Assembly (NCBI RefSeq): GCF_030848505.1
Contig: NZ_JAVDDU010000002.1
Location: forward strand, 558,001-622,000
Source: Marinimicrobium hydrolyticum
Lineage (GTDB): Bacteria; Pseudomonadota; Gammaproteobacteria; Pseudomonadales; Cellvibrionaceae
Direction of reading: 5' to 3'
DNA length: 64,000 nucleotides
Shown: positions 1 to 9,108 of the stretch, in pieces
Numbering within the stretch: position 1 is the stretch's first letter
Layout: each line of letters starts with the position of its first letter
Translations under genes and position numbers: made by a program
The notes under the pieces: model-generated
Told to the model about the DNA's origin: nothing
What the model saw: only the letters and a program-made list of their open reading frames with translations
The model's database searches: none

Positions 1-845
1 TTTTTACACTGAGCGCGAACCTTCGCCCCCAACTGTTCGTCCAGCCGCTGAGAACTTTTAGGCAAGGGCAATACCATGGAGACTTTTTTGGAGGACTTAT
101 GGGGCCAAAGTTCGGGTTGCATGGTACGAACTTCAATATGATCCAACTCTTCCTGTGCGCACACCTGCTCTAACTCTTTCAAAAGCGCGCGCGCCACATC
201 CGTATAGGGCGTTAGCACACCACCGTAGTTGAAATAGGGCACCGACACAGCAAAGCGCCCGAACAAACGGCTGTTGAAAAATGTTAGGGGCACACCGCCG
301 ACAATGTCGCCGGCCTCGGATTGCGCGACCCATACTCGAGTCTGATGACCAAATACCGACTGGATTGCCTCTCGCCAGGCAGGAAAGCAGTAGGCCGGCG
401 CATCCTTCTGGGCCTTTACAAATTGATACCAGCGATCCATCTGTTCAGCGTCGAGCTCGAAAATTTGAAAAGCGCTAGCGTAATCACTGTTGGGGATTTG
501 ATACAACGGTGGAAGCTTGGGCTTGGACTCCGGCTGCTGCTCGGAGGGGAGCGCCGCCCGCAAATACTTCTCTCGTTTTTTCAGCTCGGACTCCAGTGCT
601 TTAACGCTTCTGGACACCGACTGCATACGCTCAATAAGCTCCGCGTGCTCCGAAGTACCGTCTGCAACACTCTTAAAGGCACGAGCGACCTCAGCTTTGT
701 CAGCCTTAAGGGCCTTCAAGCGCTGTCGCTCGTCTTTAATAATTTGAGCTTGTGTCATTAATTCGGATCCAAGCTCTTCCTTGAGATCCAGGCCCATCTC
801 TTTAAGGGCCGCTTGCGGGTCACGCACAAATGCTTTGATATCCAT
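1..845 (-). CDS. FemAB-like acyltransferase, XrtA/PEP-CTERM type (partial, 3' end outside window)
   Basis: The frame is open from an ATG at 845 to the window edge (281 codons visible), so the C-terminus is missing. Residues ~115-281 resemble the FemAB/GNAT-like proteins associated with exosortase A EPS loci (a DxxxxxRWYxF stretch, a PAYCFPAW segment, a VGGVPL strand, and a YFNYGG loop). This family is presumed to transfer acyl or aminoacyl groups onto surface glycans; the substrate is unknown. Residues 1-~105 form an extra, highly charged, coiled-coil-like arm that recalls the N-terminal arm of seryl-tRNA synthetase. The gene lies 35 bp after the polysaccharide deacetylase at 881-1888 and is the last visible gene of a four-gene minus-strand operon starting at 4097. 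Family assignment is by pattern only. Confidence 0.75.
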   Translation of the reverse strand, partial: MDIKAFVRDPQAALKEMGLDLKEELGSELMTQAQIIKDERQRLKALKADKAEVARAFKSVADGTSEHAELIERMQSVSRSVKALESELKKREKYLRAALPSEQQPESKPKLPPLYQIPNSDYASAFQIFELDAEQMDRWYQFVKAQKDAPAYCFPAWREAIQSVFGHQTRVWVAQSEAGDIVGGVPLTFFNSRLFGRFAVSVPYFNYGGVLTPYTDVARALLKELEQVCAQEELDHIEVRTMQPELWPHKSSKKVSMVLPLPKSSQRLDEQLGAKVRAQCK

Positions 846-880
846 TCCCCATGCCTTGCAAAAAATCCGGTTTACTTCAG

Positions 881-1888
881 TTAAATAGGCAATTTGCTGC
901 GCAGCGCCTCAAACCAGGATGAGTAGCGAACGAACTGATCAAATTGTGTTGGAAAGGCGATGCGCGCTACTCGATAAGGATTTTGTCGGATAGCTCTTAA
1001 ATACGATGTTTGCGATATGGTGCTCACGGCCCCCTGATAATTGGCCGCTTTAACCAACTTCTCATGGCTGCGAGAAAAATCCCGTTTGGTGCCGGAGGGG
1101 TAACAGAATACTTGAGAAGGGTTAGTCAGCTCCTCACTCAAGCGGCGTTTCGAATGCGCTAACTCGGCCGCAACTCGCTGATCGTCCAGCGCACTGAGTA
1201 CCGTGTGGGAGCGGGTATGAGAACCGATCTTCAATCCCTGGCTCTCACTAGCGCGAAGCTCATCCCAAGTGGCCGCGCAATAGTCTTCCGGTGCATCAAC
1301 GGGTATTTTGACCTGGCAAGCCGACTCAACCGCCGCCATGTAGTCCGACAGATATTCAGAGCGTTGAGACTTTACATGGGAGGTAATAAAGCGGCGCGAA
1401 CGGATACGAGCCTCTGGTGTGGACAAGTCCAAATGCGTGCTCGTACCCTCGACTTCCAGCTCGCACTCCGTAAGCGGTGAATGCTTCACGGCGTAAGCGA
1501 GCTTTGCATCCCACGGCCAATCCAGCCCATCGATAAAATCCGTAATGGCAAAAATGGTTGGTTTAGCCCGGTACCGCAGCAACACAGGCACCAACCTGGA
1601 CACTTGATCCGCATAGCCATCGTCAAGGGTAAAGCACAAGGTGGGGCGACTGACTTTTTTGCGCTGAATCGCGCAATCCACCACTTCATCAACGGACATA
1701 AAGTCATAGCCATTTTCCACGGCGTAGCGCAGACAGCGCTCCAGTAATGCCTCTGAGATACCGTGAAAAGACTTATCCGCTGGTTCTGCACGGTGCAACA
1801 TAAACACCGTGACATAGGAACCCATCAGACTCGAGAAATACGTTTCCAAGCCCCTGTTAGTTATGGCCCAGCGCATGAACGTGTTCAT
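881..1888 (-). CDS. polysaccharide deacetylase family protein
   Basis: This is a 335-aa NodB-fold (carbohydrate esterase 4) protein. The metal-binding Asp motif is at residues ~88-94 (LDDGYAD) and the two-histidine motif at ~222-229 (GSHTRSHT), so the metal site looks intact. Family members remove N- or O-acetyl groups from polysaccharides. I chose the ATG at 1888 because an AAGG/GGGGAGG stretch sits just upstream; the frame stays open to 2011 but that would overlap the upstream gene by 68 bp. No signal peptide is evident, so it may act on lipid-linked precursors on the cytoplasmic side, or its export route is unrecognised. It is the first of three deacetylases in the window and is clearly different from the DUF3473 type at 43821. 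The precise substrate cannot be told. Confidence 0.85.
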   Translation of the reverse strand: MNTFMRWAITNRGLETYFSSLMGSYVTVFMLHRAEPADKSFHGISEALLERCLRYAVENGYDFMSVDEVVDCAIQRKKVSRPTLCFTLDDGYADQVSRLVPVLLRYRAKPTIFAITDFIDGLDWPWDAKLAYAVKHSPLTECELEVEGTSTHLDLSTPEARIRSRRFITSHVKSQRSEYLSDYMAAVESACQVKIPVDAPEDYCAATWDELRASESQGLKIGSHTRSHTVLSALDDQRVAAELAHSKRRLSEELTNPSQVFCYPSGTKRDFSRSHEKLVKAANYQGAVSTISQTSYLRAIRQNPYRVARIAFPTQFDQFVRYSSWFEALRSKLPI

Positions 1889-1943
1889 AATCCTTCGCCT
1901 CCCCCTTCGTCCGGTACGTTCGTGGGACCCACTCATATAGAGG

Positions 1944-2927
1944 CTACAGCCACCCGGAAAGCCGCGCGTTAAATCGCCGGCCGGTGTTGCTGATATCGTC
2001 ATGCATACCAAGTCGGGTTAGCTCATGGGGCTGTATTGCCCCGCCCTGATTGATACCACTTTGGGTGGTGACCGCCGCTTGGTAGTGGTTTTTAACCAGA
2101 TCCAGTGCAGCGGGTGTGTAGTCTCCGTTTGGAAAACAAAATAAATTAACCGACTGACCAGTTTGCGTTTCCAGCACGTCCTTACTATGCACGATTTCAT
2201 GCACTAATGCATCTTGCGCCATATCGCCGTTTAAGCGCCGGTGGCTACACGTGTGTGAGCCGATTTCAACCAGTCCTGATGACTGCATTTCTCGCAGCTG
2301 CTCCCAGCTCATTAGAGCCGGAGCGGTTTCACTCATGGAGCGCCAATTGATATCCTCCAGCGCCCGGAAAATCGCCTCATCACTGTTGGCTTTCAGGCGA
2401 TTGATGCACGCGGCAATGTCTTCCCTGTTCCGCTCGTGACCTTGAATAGCGTCGGAAAACACCGGATGCCGAGCCATTTCGGGGCCCGCCCCGGCATGCA
2501 GTAAACCCGCCACAACATTAGGCCAAAACTGAAAATCCGTGCCTATTTTTTCCGCCACGGCAAACAAAGTGGCCGGAAGTTGGTGCGCTTTTAACGCGGG
2601 AAACGCGTACTCATAGTTGTCCCGCCAGCCATCGTCAAAGGTAATTGCGCAGGCTTTTTTAGGCAGCGTCTCACCACGGTCTTTTGCCGCGATCCATTCG
2701 CCCAATGTAACAACGTCAAAATGCCGTTTCAGCTCTCGCAAGTGCATGTCAAAGCTGTCCGGTTGCACAACCATGCCGGGCTCCTCCGAAGCGAAACGTT
2801 CGTCCTCGCGCGGCAGGATTCGGTGATACATCAATATCCACAAGCGGGGTTCGGCGGTCGCCCGCCTATGGGCACCGAAGTAGTCCGCGCCGGCCAGAAA
2901 TACCGGCTTAATCATCCTTTTAATCAC
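1944..2927 (-). CDS. polysaccharide deacetylase family protein
   Basis: 327-aa NodB-like deacetylase. It shows the LMYHRI N-terminal strand (residues ~32-37), the TFDDGW metal motif (96-101), the GSHTCSH histidine pair and a CFPNGD loop towards the C-terminus, so all expected catalytic elements are present. The start is taken as GTG at 2927, 3 bp after the stop of the ATP-grasp gene, which suggests translational coupling; an in-frame ATG at 2915 is possible but has almost no spacing from its AAAAGG. It belongs to the same operon as the ATP-grasp gene (2931-4097), the deacetylase at 881 and the FemAB-like gene. Together they look like a module that edits acyl groups on the EPS. Substrate specificity is unknown. 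Confidence 0.85.
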   Translation of the reverse strand: MIKRMIKPVFLAGADYFGAHRRATAEPRLWILMYHRILPREDERFASEEPGMVVQPDSFDMHLRELKRHFDVVTLGEWIAAKDRGETLPKKACAITFDDGWRDNYEYAFPALKAHQLPATLFAVAEKIGTDFQFWPNVVAGLLHAGAGPEMARHPVFSDAIQGHERNREDIAACINRLKANSDEAIFRALEDINWRSMSETAPALMSWEQLREMQSSGLVEIGSHTCSHRRLNGDMAQDALVHEIVHSKDVLETQTGQSVNLFCFPNGDYTPAALDLVKNHYQAAVTTQSGINQGGAIQPHELTRLGMHDDISNTGRRFNARLSGWL

Positions 2928-2930
2928 TAA

Positions 2931-4097
2931 TTACCGACCCGACAAATGTTTTAAATAAAGTTTTAATTCGTGCCACGCGGGACGCATGTCCCCCAGCCGG
3001 TTTATCTCACACCGGCCATAGTGCAAGCGCGGCGTACAAAACTGCAGTATCCGCGTCAGCTTTTCCTTGAGAGCGTAGTGCCCCTTCAAATAGAGATAAA
3101 GACCGTCCACATCCCCCAGGAACCAACGCAACCTTTGACCGATACGATAGCCCTCATAGCCCCCCCGGGGCAAGCGCTGTTCAACGCCCCAGAGCAATTT
3201 TGGAAAATCTACGCCGGCATCGACGGCCAACTGCAGCGAACCCCAAAAGCGAGTATTGACCTCCATCAAATAAGGCACACCGTCGGGCGACACCCGAAAT
3301 TCCACCATCGCCACTCCGTGCCACTTAACACTGTCGAGTAATTTTACAGAATAGTCGTGCATGGCCGGGTCTACCTCGGCACTCTCACTCAATACGCTCA
3401 CGCCACCTTCTGGTGGTTTTTCCCGCAAGCGCCGATGGGCAAAAAACGCCACCGGCTCACCGTGATCGTACAAACAAAAAATTCCCGCCCCCTTGCCCGG
3501 TATAAATTCCTGCAGCATAAAGGGGTAAGTGTGCAGGTAGGGAGACGCCTCAAGCTCTCTTGACAAATCGTCCGAAGAGCGCAGAATCCGCACCCGCGTG
3601 GTAATCCATTTCCCTTGCGCATAAATCTTTGACAGGCAGGGTTTCAATACCAGGGGATAGTGAAGCGTTGTCGGATCCAGCTCTTCAGCACAACTAAACC
3701 ACTGAGAGCTTGGCACCGGGATATTTAAGCTTTTTGCACAGTCTAACAACTTGCCTTTATCAGCCAACTTCATTAGTGTGCTATACGGCGAAAACGGGAG
3801 GTGGACGCCCTCTAAGTGCTCCGAATTCATCAGCAAAAGCTGACTGGTAATTTCGGTCACGGGCAGCACCAGCGAAAAAGGAGTTTGGGCCACGACGCCC
3901 TTCAACCAAGTCAGATAGGCCTCTGGCTCCCTTTCCGGGTTGGGGCTTTGAATATAGCGCATCGAGAATCGGGAGCATCCCGCCAAGGCCACCGGAGAGG
4001 CGCCGGCCGTCGTAACCTCGACGTCCGGTATTGATCCCAGTGACCGCGTAACGGCAAGCGCACTGCGTTGCTCCGCATCAAGAACGAGAACTTTCAC
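2931..4097 (-). CDS. ATP-grasp ligase-like protein
   Basis: 388-aa protein with the layout of ATP-grasp carboxylate-amine/thiol ligases: an N-terminal Rossmann-like preATP-grasp domain (MKVLVLDAEQRSAL), a central ATP-grasp core with a LVLKP lysine strand (~residue 150) and MLQEFIPG, and the metal-binding end with MVEFR and LMEVNTRFWGS. These enzymes make an acyl-phosphate and join it to an amine. It could amidate a uronic acid or make an amino-acid-containing precursor, but this is inference from the neighbouring decoration genes. Translation likely starts at GTG 4097 with AAGG upstream. It is the first gene of the operon running to the window start and is divergent from the GT4-phosphatase gene at 4349. 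A second ATP-grasp of another subfamily is at 50680. Confidence 0.8.
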   Translation of the reverse strand: MKVLVLDAEQRSALAVTRSLGSIPDVEVTTAGASPVALAGCSRFSMRYIQSPNPEREPEAYLTWLKGVVAQTPFSLVLPVTEITSQLLLMNSEHLEGVHLPFSPYSTLMKLADKGKLLDCAKSLNIPVPSSQWFSCAEELDPTTLHYPLVLKPCLSKIYAQGKWITTRVRILRSSDDLSRELEASPYLHTYPFMLQEFIPGKGAGIFCLYDHGEPVAFFAHRRLREKPPEGGVSVLSESAEVDPAMHDYSVKLLDSVKWHGVAMVEFRVSPDGVPYLMEVNTRFWGSLQLAVDAGVDFPKLLWGVEQRLPRGGYEGYRIGQRLRWFLGDVDGLYLYLKGHYALKEKLTRILQFCTPRLHYGRCEINRLGDMRPAWHELKLYLKHLSGR

Positions 4098-4348
4098 AAT
4101 GACGACCTTCTCCTTAAAGGGTTGTACAGGGCACGGGCCAAATTTTTAGGCCCCGGACGGGAACAATGTCGAGTAACTGCAGGCCCAAGCAAAGAACAAA
4201 ATGTGAATTAGCTCCAGAAGCCGAGAGCCTTTTCACACCTTGCGCTTGAAGTCAGTTATCGTTAGGCATTCAATGACATCCTTTGCCAGCGCCAAGCAGC
4301 GCCTATGGTAAACCAGATCGTCTAGGCATGAACAGGGAACTGAATTAG

Positions 4349-6070
4349 ATGACTAATGACCGTGGGTCAATGCTCCATATTATTGATACCACCGGACCAG
4401 GCGGTGCGGAAACAATTTTTACACAGCTGGCGGCCTACACACAGAATGCAGGCTTTCGGTCGATTGCCATCATCCGCGGCCCGGGCTGGGTTGAGCAGGA
4501 GCTATCCCGGCTGGGAATAGAAACCCGGGTGATCGATTGCAAGGGCTCTTTCAACCTCAAGTTCCTTCGCACCCTGATCAGCATCATTCGAACAGAGCGC
4601 GTCGAACTGATCCAATCCCACCTACTGGGCTCCGCCGTCTATGCCGGTATCGCTGGTCTGCTCACACACACTCCTGTGTGCTCTACCTTTCACGGCTTGG
4701 TCGACGTGTCCCCAAGGGAACGCTTACGGTGGGCGAAGTTTCTGATTATTCAGTTGGCTACCAACCGGGTAATCGCGGTGACCGAACAGCTTAAGGATAT
4801 GCTCATGGCCATCTCCACCCTGTCAGCCCAAAAAGTTGATGTGATCCCCAACGGAATTGATACGGAACATTACTCGCCAGAAAGTAATCCCTCCCTACGT
4901 CGCGAGCTGGATCTACCTGAAAGCGCCCTACTGGTGGGCTGCCTGGGCAACGTGCGAAAAGCCAAGAACTACGATCTGGCTATTGAAACGCTCGCCGAGC
5001 TGCGCAAAGGCGGTAAAGACGCACGGCTGCTCATAGCTGGGGACGACAAAAACGATCTGGCGGAACGGCACCGGCAATACGCCCAAGAATTGGGCGTCGC
5101 AGAATACATAGTCTGGCTGGGTTTTTGGCGCGATGCGCGCGGCTTTCTCAACGGCATTGACGTGTTCTTACTCAGCTCAAGCTCAGAGGGTCAGCCTCTG
5201 GCGGTAACTCAGGCCATGGCTACAGAGACGCCCATAGTGGCGACCCTATGTGGCGTCGAGGAGCTGGTTACCCACCGCAAAACCGCCCTACTGGCCAGCC
5301 TGGGCGATGCCAAACAGTTGGCCGCGTACATTGGCGAGCTGTCGGAGAACCCCCAACTTCGCACCACCTTGACCAAAGCTGCTCAGAAACACGTGCGGGA
5401 GAAGCTTAGCCTCAAATCCATGTGCGATGAATACAACGCAGTATATTTGCATGCACTCGAAGGCCAAGGCGAACGGCCGGGCCTGCTAAGTCGATACTTC
5501 CAACTTATGGCCAGCAACTACGGCGGCAAGAAAGGCTATCTTCGTAGTGCCTGGCACCAATTGACCGGCAGCCTCAGCGGTGGATACCTTCGTTACGGGA
5601 GAATACCCCCAAACACCGAGCGCGTCGTTTTTGTCTGCAAAGGCAATGTATGCCGTAGCGCTGCAGCGGAACATGCCTTTCGCAAATACTGCACCCTGCC
5701 CACCGCTTCAATCGGACTCGATACCGACACTGGCCTAGAAGCGAACCCGAGAATCACCCAGGTAGCGCGCACAATGGGATTGGACATGAGCACCCACTTA
5801 ACCACCGCAAAGGACGACTTTGTCGCCAAAGACACAGACCTGTTTGTATGCATGGAGCCAATTCATATTGCACAGGTTAAAAAAGCATACAACACCCGAA
5901 ATATCGTACTTCTCGGCACTTTTGGTCAACCCAAGCGAGTTTACATTCATGACCCCTACTCTTCCACGGACGCCTACGCCGCTTTTTGCACCAATTACAT
6001 CTACCGCGCCGTGAAGACACTTTCCGAACAGCTTGAAAAAAGGACAGTGCTCACTCGTGCAACTGATTGA
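4349..6070 (+). CDS. GT4 glycosyltransferase fused to low-molecular-weight protein tyrosine phosphatase
   Basis: 573 aa with two enzyme domains. Residues 1-~375 are a GT-B glycosyltransferase of family GT4: GPGGAE near the N-terminus, the VIPNGID linker (~165-171), a VGCLGNVRKAKNY strand, and the SSSEGQPLAVTQAMATETP nucleotide-sugar binding segment (~277-295). Residues ~424-573 are an LMW-PTP (Wzb/Etp-like) domain with the P-loop CKGNVCRS (C430, R436) and the general-acid Asp in DPY (D535), so the phosphatase looks catalytically complete. Free-standing phosphatases of this type dephosphorylate the BY-kinase in Wzx/Wzy EPS systems; fusion to a transferase is unusual. It heads a plus-strand operon with the Wzy-like gene (overlapping) and GT2. 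The start at 4349 is weakly supported; ATG 4370 is possible. Confidence 0.85.
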   Translation: MTNDRGSMLHIIDTTGPGGAETIFTQLAAYTQNAGFRSIAIIRGPGWVEQELSRLGIETRVIDCKGSFNLKFLRTLISIIRTERVELIQSHLLGSAVYAGIAGLLTHTPVCSTFHGLVDVSPRERLRWAKFLIIQLATNRVIAVTEQLKDMLMAISTLSAQKVDVIPNGIDTEHYSPESNPSLRRELDLPESALLVGCLGNVRKAKNYDLAIETLAELRKGGKDARLLIAGDDKNDLAERHRQYAQELGVAEYIVWLGFWRDARGFLNGIDVFLLSSSSEGQPLAVTQAMATETPIVATLCGVEELVTHRKTALLASLGDAKQLAAYIGELSENPQLRTTLTKAAQKHVREKLSLKSMCDEYNAVYLHALEGQGERPGLLSRYFQLMASNYGGKKGYLRSAWHQLTGSLSGGYLRYGRIPPNTERVVFVCKGNVCRSAAAEHAFRKYCTLPTASIGLDTDTGLEANPRITQVARTMGLDMSTHLTTAKDDFVAKDTDLFVCMEPIHIAQVKKAYNTRNIVLLGTFGQPKRVYIHDPYSSTDAYAAFCTNYIYRAVKTLSEQLEKRTVLTRATD

Positions 6071-7385
6071 TGACACAAAGGTTTTTGTCGGTAAACTTAG
6101 AAAGCAGGATTTCGCCTTCTATACCGCAGCCGCTTACCTCATGTTTGAGTACCTGAGGCCGCATGTCATTTATTCTGCAATCGACGTACTCCCTTGGGCT
6201 AGACTGACCATTCTTATCGGCCTCTTTTACGTTCTCGTGTCAGGGCGAATTAAAATCCAAGGCATGCACGTGGTGCTTTTTCTGTTTATGGTCACCGCGA
6301 TCATATCCAGTTATTTGTCTTATGACACCACAGCATCGTTCAACCGCCTCTATTACATATACTCCTGGTTTCTTATTGTCGTTTTCTTTACGGCATGCGT
6401 AAAGAATGTCGAGCAATACAAGCTACTAGCCATCCTGTTCTTTTTGTTTTTATTTAAAATATCCCTATTTGGCGCACGAACATGGACGATGCGGGGCTTC
6501 GCCTTTACCGACTGGGGCATACAAGGGCCTTCGGGTTATTTTCAAAACTCTGGCGAACTTTCTTTGCTCATGGCTATATTTGCAATCATGACGTTTGCAT
6601 TTATTTATGGCCACAAGAACATTCATAAAATTTACTACCTCGTTCCCATAACCGCAGCCATGACAGTACTCGGCGCAAGCTCCCGCGGCGGACAGCTTGC
6701 GTTGGCCGTGGGAGTTATTCTAATGGTCGTAGCCTTAGGTAAGCTGCGTATCAAAAATTTGGTCTTTTTTGCTCTAATAGGCATCGCAGGCCTTTCGCTC
6801 CTCCCAGAAGAGCAAAAGGAACGTTTCTCCAACATGGGAGATGACGGCACCTCGGAATCTCGCCTCATGTACTGGGAGAAGGGCATAGAGATGATGAACG
6901 ATAACAAGCTTATCGGGGTCGGTTACTATGCTTTCTCATCTTATTTTGAGGACAACTATGCCCCGTTTGTACAATTCGAAAACTTCACTTACCGACGGGA
7001 AGTCGCCCACAATAGCTACATACAAGTCGGAAGCGAAATGGGCTATACCGGCTTATTTTTGTACCTACTGCTAATCTGGATATGTTACCGCCTACCCAGA
7101 AAAACGAGGAAGCTACTGGAGGGCAAAGAACTGGACGATCGCCTCTCCTGGGTCCCCTTATATTGCAAAGGTATGAATATAGCCCTTGTGGTTTATCTTG
7201 TAGGATCGACGTTTATGTCCGTGGCGTTTTATCCATACCTATATTTATTCCTAATGTTGAATCAAGTACTATATAACACCGTTAAGGCCGACTCTGGATT
7301 GTTGGCCCCTGCCAGCCCAGAAAGGTCTCACTCGCATGTCAGTCTCGGTAATCATCCCAGCGCACAACGAAGCCAGCTACATTGA
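6057..7385 (+). CDS. O-antigen ligase / Wzy-like polymerase membrane protein
   Basis: About 442 aa with roughly ten hydrophobic segments and a large periplasmic loop before the last helices, as in the Wzy_C/O-antigen ligase superfamily. It shows a GASSRGG motif (the conserved RGG-type site) and HNSYIQVGSEMGYTGLFLY, matching the H-N-xx-L pattern of this superfamily. The likely role is polymerising or ligating lipid-linked EPS repeats at the periplasmic face. The start is uncertain: the frame begins with TTG 6033, but GTG 6057 sits about 13 nt after AAAGGA and is preferred here; either overlaps the preceding gene. The last ~30 residues are hydrophilic and overlap the next gene by 50 bp. Polymerase and ligase cannot be told apart from sequence. 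Confidence 0.8.
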   Translation: MQLIDDTKVFVGKLRKQDFAFYTAAAYLMFEYLRPHVIYSAIDVLPWARLTILIGLFYVLVSGRIKIQGMHVVLFLFMVTAIISSYLSYDTTASFNRLYYIYSWFLIVVFFTACVKNVEQYKLLAILFFLFLFKISLFGARTWTMRGFAFTDWGIQGPSGYFQNSGELSLLMAIFAIMTFAFIYGHKNIHKIYYLVPITAAMTVLGASSRGGQLALAVGVILMVVALGKLRIKNLVFFALIGIAGLSLLPEEQKERFSNMGDDGTSESRLMYWEKGIEMMNDNKLIGVGYYAFSSYFEDNYAPFVQFENFTYRREVAHNSYIQVGSEMGYTGLFLYLLLIWICYRLPRKTRKLLEGKELDDRLSWVPLYCKGMNIALVVYLVGSTFMSVAFYPYLYLFLMLNQVLYNTVKADSGLLAPASPERSHSHVSLGNHPSAQRSQLH

Positions 7386-8250
7386 ACCAACCATTAACCG
7401 CTTACACCAGGTATTAGCGAATAGATTTGAATATGAAGTAATTGTGGTTGAGAACGCAAGCACGGATGAAACGAGAAGCATTCTTAACAACCTAGCGAAA
7501 CTTACCGTCATTCCAGTAGATAACAAAGTGACGGTGTCCGCAGCAAGAAATGTCGGCATCGAAGCTGCGAAGTTTCCCATTCTCGCATTTATCGACGCAG
7601 ATGTTCTTCTAACCATCGAATGGGCGGAGGAGCTGGAGAGACAAATAGATAGCTTACAGCGTGCCCCGTTACAAATTACCGGATGCAGATACGTGCTCTC
7701 GGAGCAGCCGAGCTGGATTGAAAGATCCTGGTTTGCTCACATGAGGGCGAGCGGAACCAAGTACATAAACTCGGGCAACTTGGTGACCACTAGACAAGTC
7801 GTTGACCTGATAAAAGGCTTCGACCCCGGTTTAATTACCGGCGAGGATGTGGATTTTTGCGGGCGAGCGGCTCAAGCCGGGGTAAGCCTTATCATCAATG
7901 AGCGCTTTAAAGCTCACCACGAAGGCTACCCCAAAGATCTATCATCCTTTTTTGCCCGTGAGCTGTGGCATGGAACCGGCGACTTCCGCTCCGCTAAAAC
8001 CTTTTTTAGATCCAAAGTCGCACTGTTCTCTGTAGCGATCACCAGCCTAACTCTAACTAGCGCCCTGCTGCTAATCGCAGGGCACACCATGGTATCGATC
8101 TCCCTGCTAGGTGCAGCTCTATTTGCGAATGCGTCTGCTGTTAATTCGCGTTTCAGGTATAGATTTTCCTTTTATCTCGCGATCGTGTTTTTGCACTTGG
8201 TGTATTGCTTCGCCCGCTCAACTGCAATATTCAGGAGACAGCAAATATAA
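7336..8250 (+). CDS. glycosyltransferase family 2 with C-terminal membrane segments
   Basis: 304 aa. The GT2 core is clear: VSVIIPAHNEASYI at the N-terminus, an ENASTDET loop, the metal-binding FIDADV (DxD) strand, and the acceptor-side GEDVDFCGR (ED) motif. The last ~75 residues carry two or three hydrophobic helices, so it is probably membrane-attached on the cytoplasmic face. It would add a sugar to the growing lipid-linked repeat. It overlaps the upstream polymerase gene by 50 bp and ends the plus-strand operon begun at 4349. It is colinear and clearly related to the GT2 at 10966-11928, including the EGYPKDL / HRGYPKSL segment after the ED motif, so the two are paralogues. Confidence 0.85.
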   Translation: MSVSVIIPAHNEASYIEPTINRLHQVLANRFEYEVIVVENASTDETRSILNNLAKLTVIPVDNKVTVSAARNVGIEAAKFPILAFIDADVLLTIEWAEELERQIDSLQRAPLQITGCRYVLSEQPSWIERSWFAHMRASGTKYINSGNLVTTRQVVDLIKGFDPGLITGEDVDFCGRAAQAGVSLIINERFKAHHEGYPKDLSSFFARELWHGTGDFRSAKTFFRSKVALFSVAITSLTLTSALLLIAGHTMVSISLLGAALFANASAVNSRFRYRFSFYLAIVFLHLVYCFARSTAIFRRQQI

Positions 8251-8274
8251 TGCCATCCTAAGCATCTCCAGCAA

Positions 8275-9108
8275 CTAGTCCCCTGCCATCACAGGCCTAT
8301 ACTTGAGCAAACCTCCAATGTGAGGGTTTCCATGAGCATCTGCGTTTACGGGCTCTTCTACCGTAATGGTGATTTCGTCAACATACATATGCTGGTCTTG
8401 AGGTGCACCGCCGTTCCAATATGTAAAAAGCAAGGCCCGATTGCTGTAGTCATCGGCTTCTCTTAATGTCTTCCGGTCCAAAATTTCTTTTAGAAGTAGG
8501 CCATTCTTCCATATCCTGACTTTTGCACTTCCTCCTTCACTTACAGGCACGTTATCGAGCGTTACAGCCATTTCGTAACTCTGCCACGCCTCCTTCTGAG
8601 GGGGATTTTCCGAGCTTCCTACATTAACCCAGCGGCTCTCCCCTTCGTAAATCCACTTGTAGGGCTGGCCAGCGCCTTTTTGGTCATAGTAAAGGTCATT
8701 GTAGCCGTGGTTACTCCCAGTAGCGCTGAGCGTTTGAATTCGCAAAAACTTCAAGCGATTCCCTTCACCGTACGAATGATGATCAAAATCTTCTGGCATA
8801 TAAATATGAACGAGAAACCAGATCGTGCTCCCTTTATAGACTCTTTCCGGGAACATGAACTCTCCCCCCCAGCTGCCGTACCCCGTCTCCCCCTCACGGA
8901 TACTTATCCGGGCGCTGTTATTCTTTAGTTTCTGCTCATTACTATACGTACTTTGCCCGCCTGCCCCGTGGAATCCATCATTTGCTTTGTCCGCTACTGC
9001 CCCCACCTCTCCTTCGTCAAAGCTAGCATGAATAGTCCAAGCCTGCGCCCCAACAGACAGGCAAGCAATAGCTATGCCGAGCACTAAGGCTTTAATCTTT
9101 ACGTTCAT
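8275..9108 (-). CDS. secreted jelly-roll (concanavalin A-like) protein, possible polysaccharide lyase
   Basis: 277 aa with a signal peptide (MNVKIKALVLGIAIACLSVGAQA). The mature part starts WTIHASFDEG and is rich in Trp/Tyr and alternating beta-strand patterns (WFLVHIYMPEDF, LLFTYWNGG, MYVDEITITV), typical of concanavalin-like/polysaccharide-lyase jelly rolls (compare the Polysacc_lyase PF14099 type). I see no diagnostic catalytic signature, so lyase and glycan-binding protein remain equal options. It lies alone on the minus strand, converging on the GT2 operon, with 25 bp between stops. It is a distant relative of the tandem pair at 12270 and 13435. In an EPS locus such a protein could trim or anchor the polymer in the periplasm or outside the cell. 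Confidence 0.65.
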   Translation of the reverse strand: MNVKIKALVLGIAIACLSVGAQAWTIHASFDEGEVGAVADKANDGFHGAGGQSTYSNEQKLKNNSARISIREGETGYGSWGGEFMFPERVYKGSTIWFLVHIYMPEDFDHHSYGEGNRLKFLRIQTLSATGSNHGYNDLYYDQKGAGQPYKWIYEGESRWVNVGSSENPPQKEAWQSYEMAVTLDNVPVSEGGSAKVRIWKNGLLLKEILDRKTLREADDYSNRALLFTYWNGGAPQDQHMYVDEITITVEEPVNADAHGNPHIGGLLKYRPVMAGD

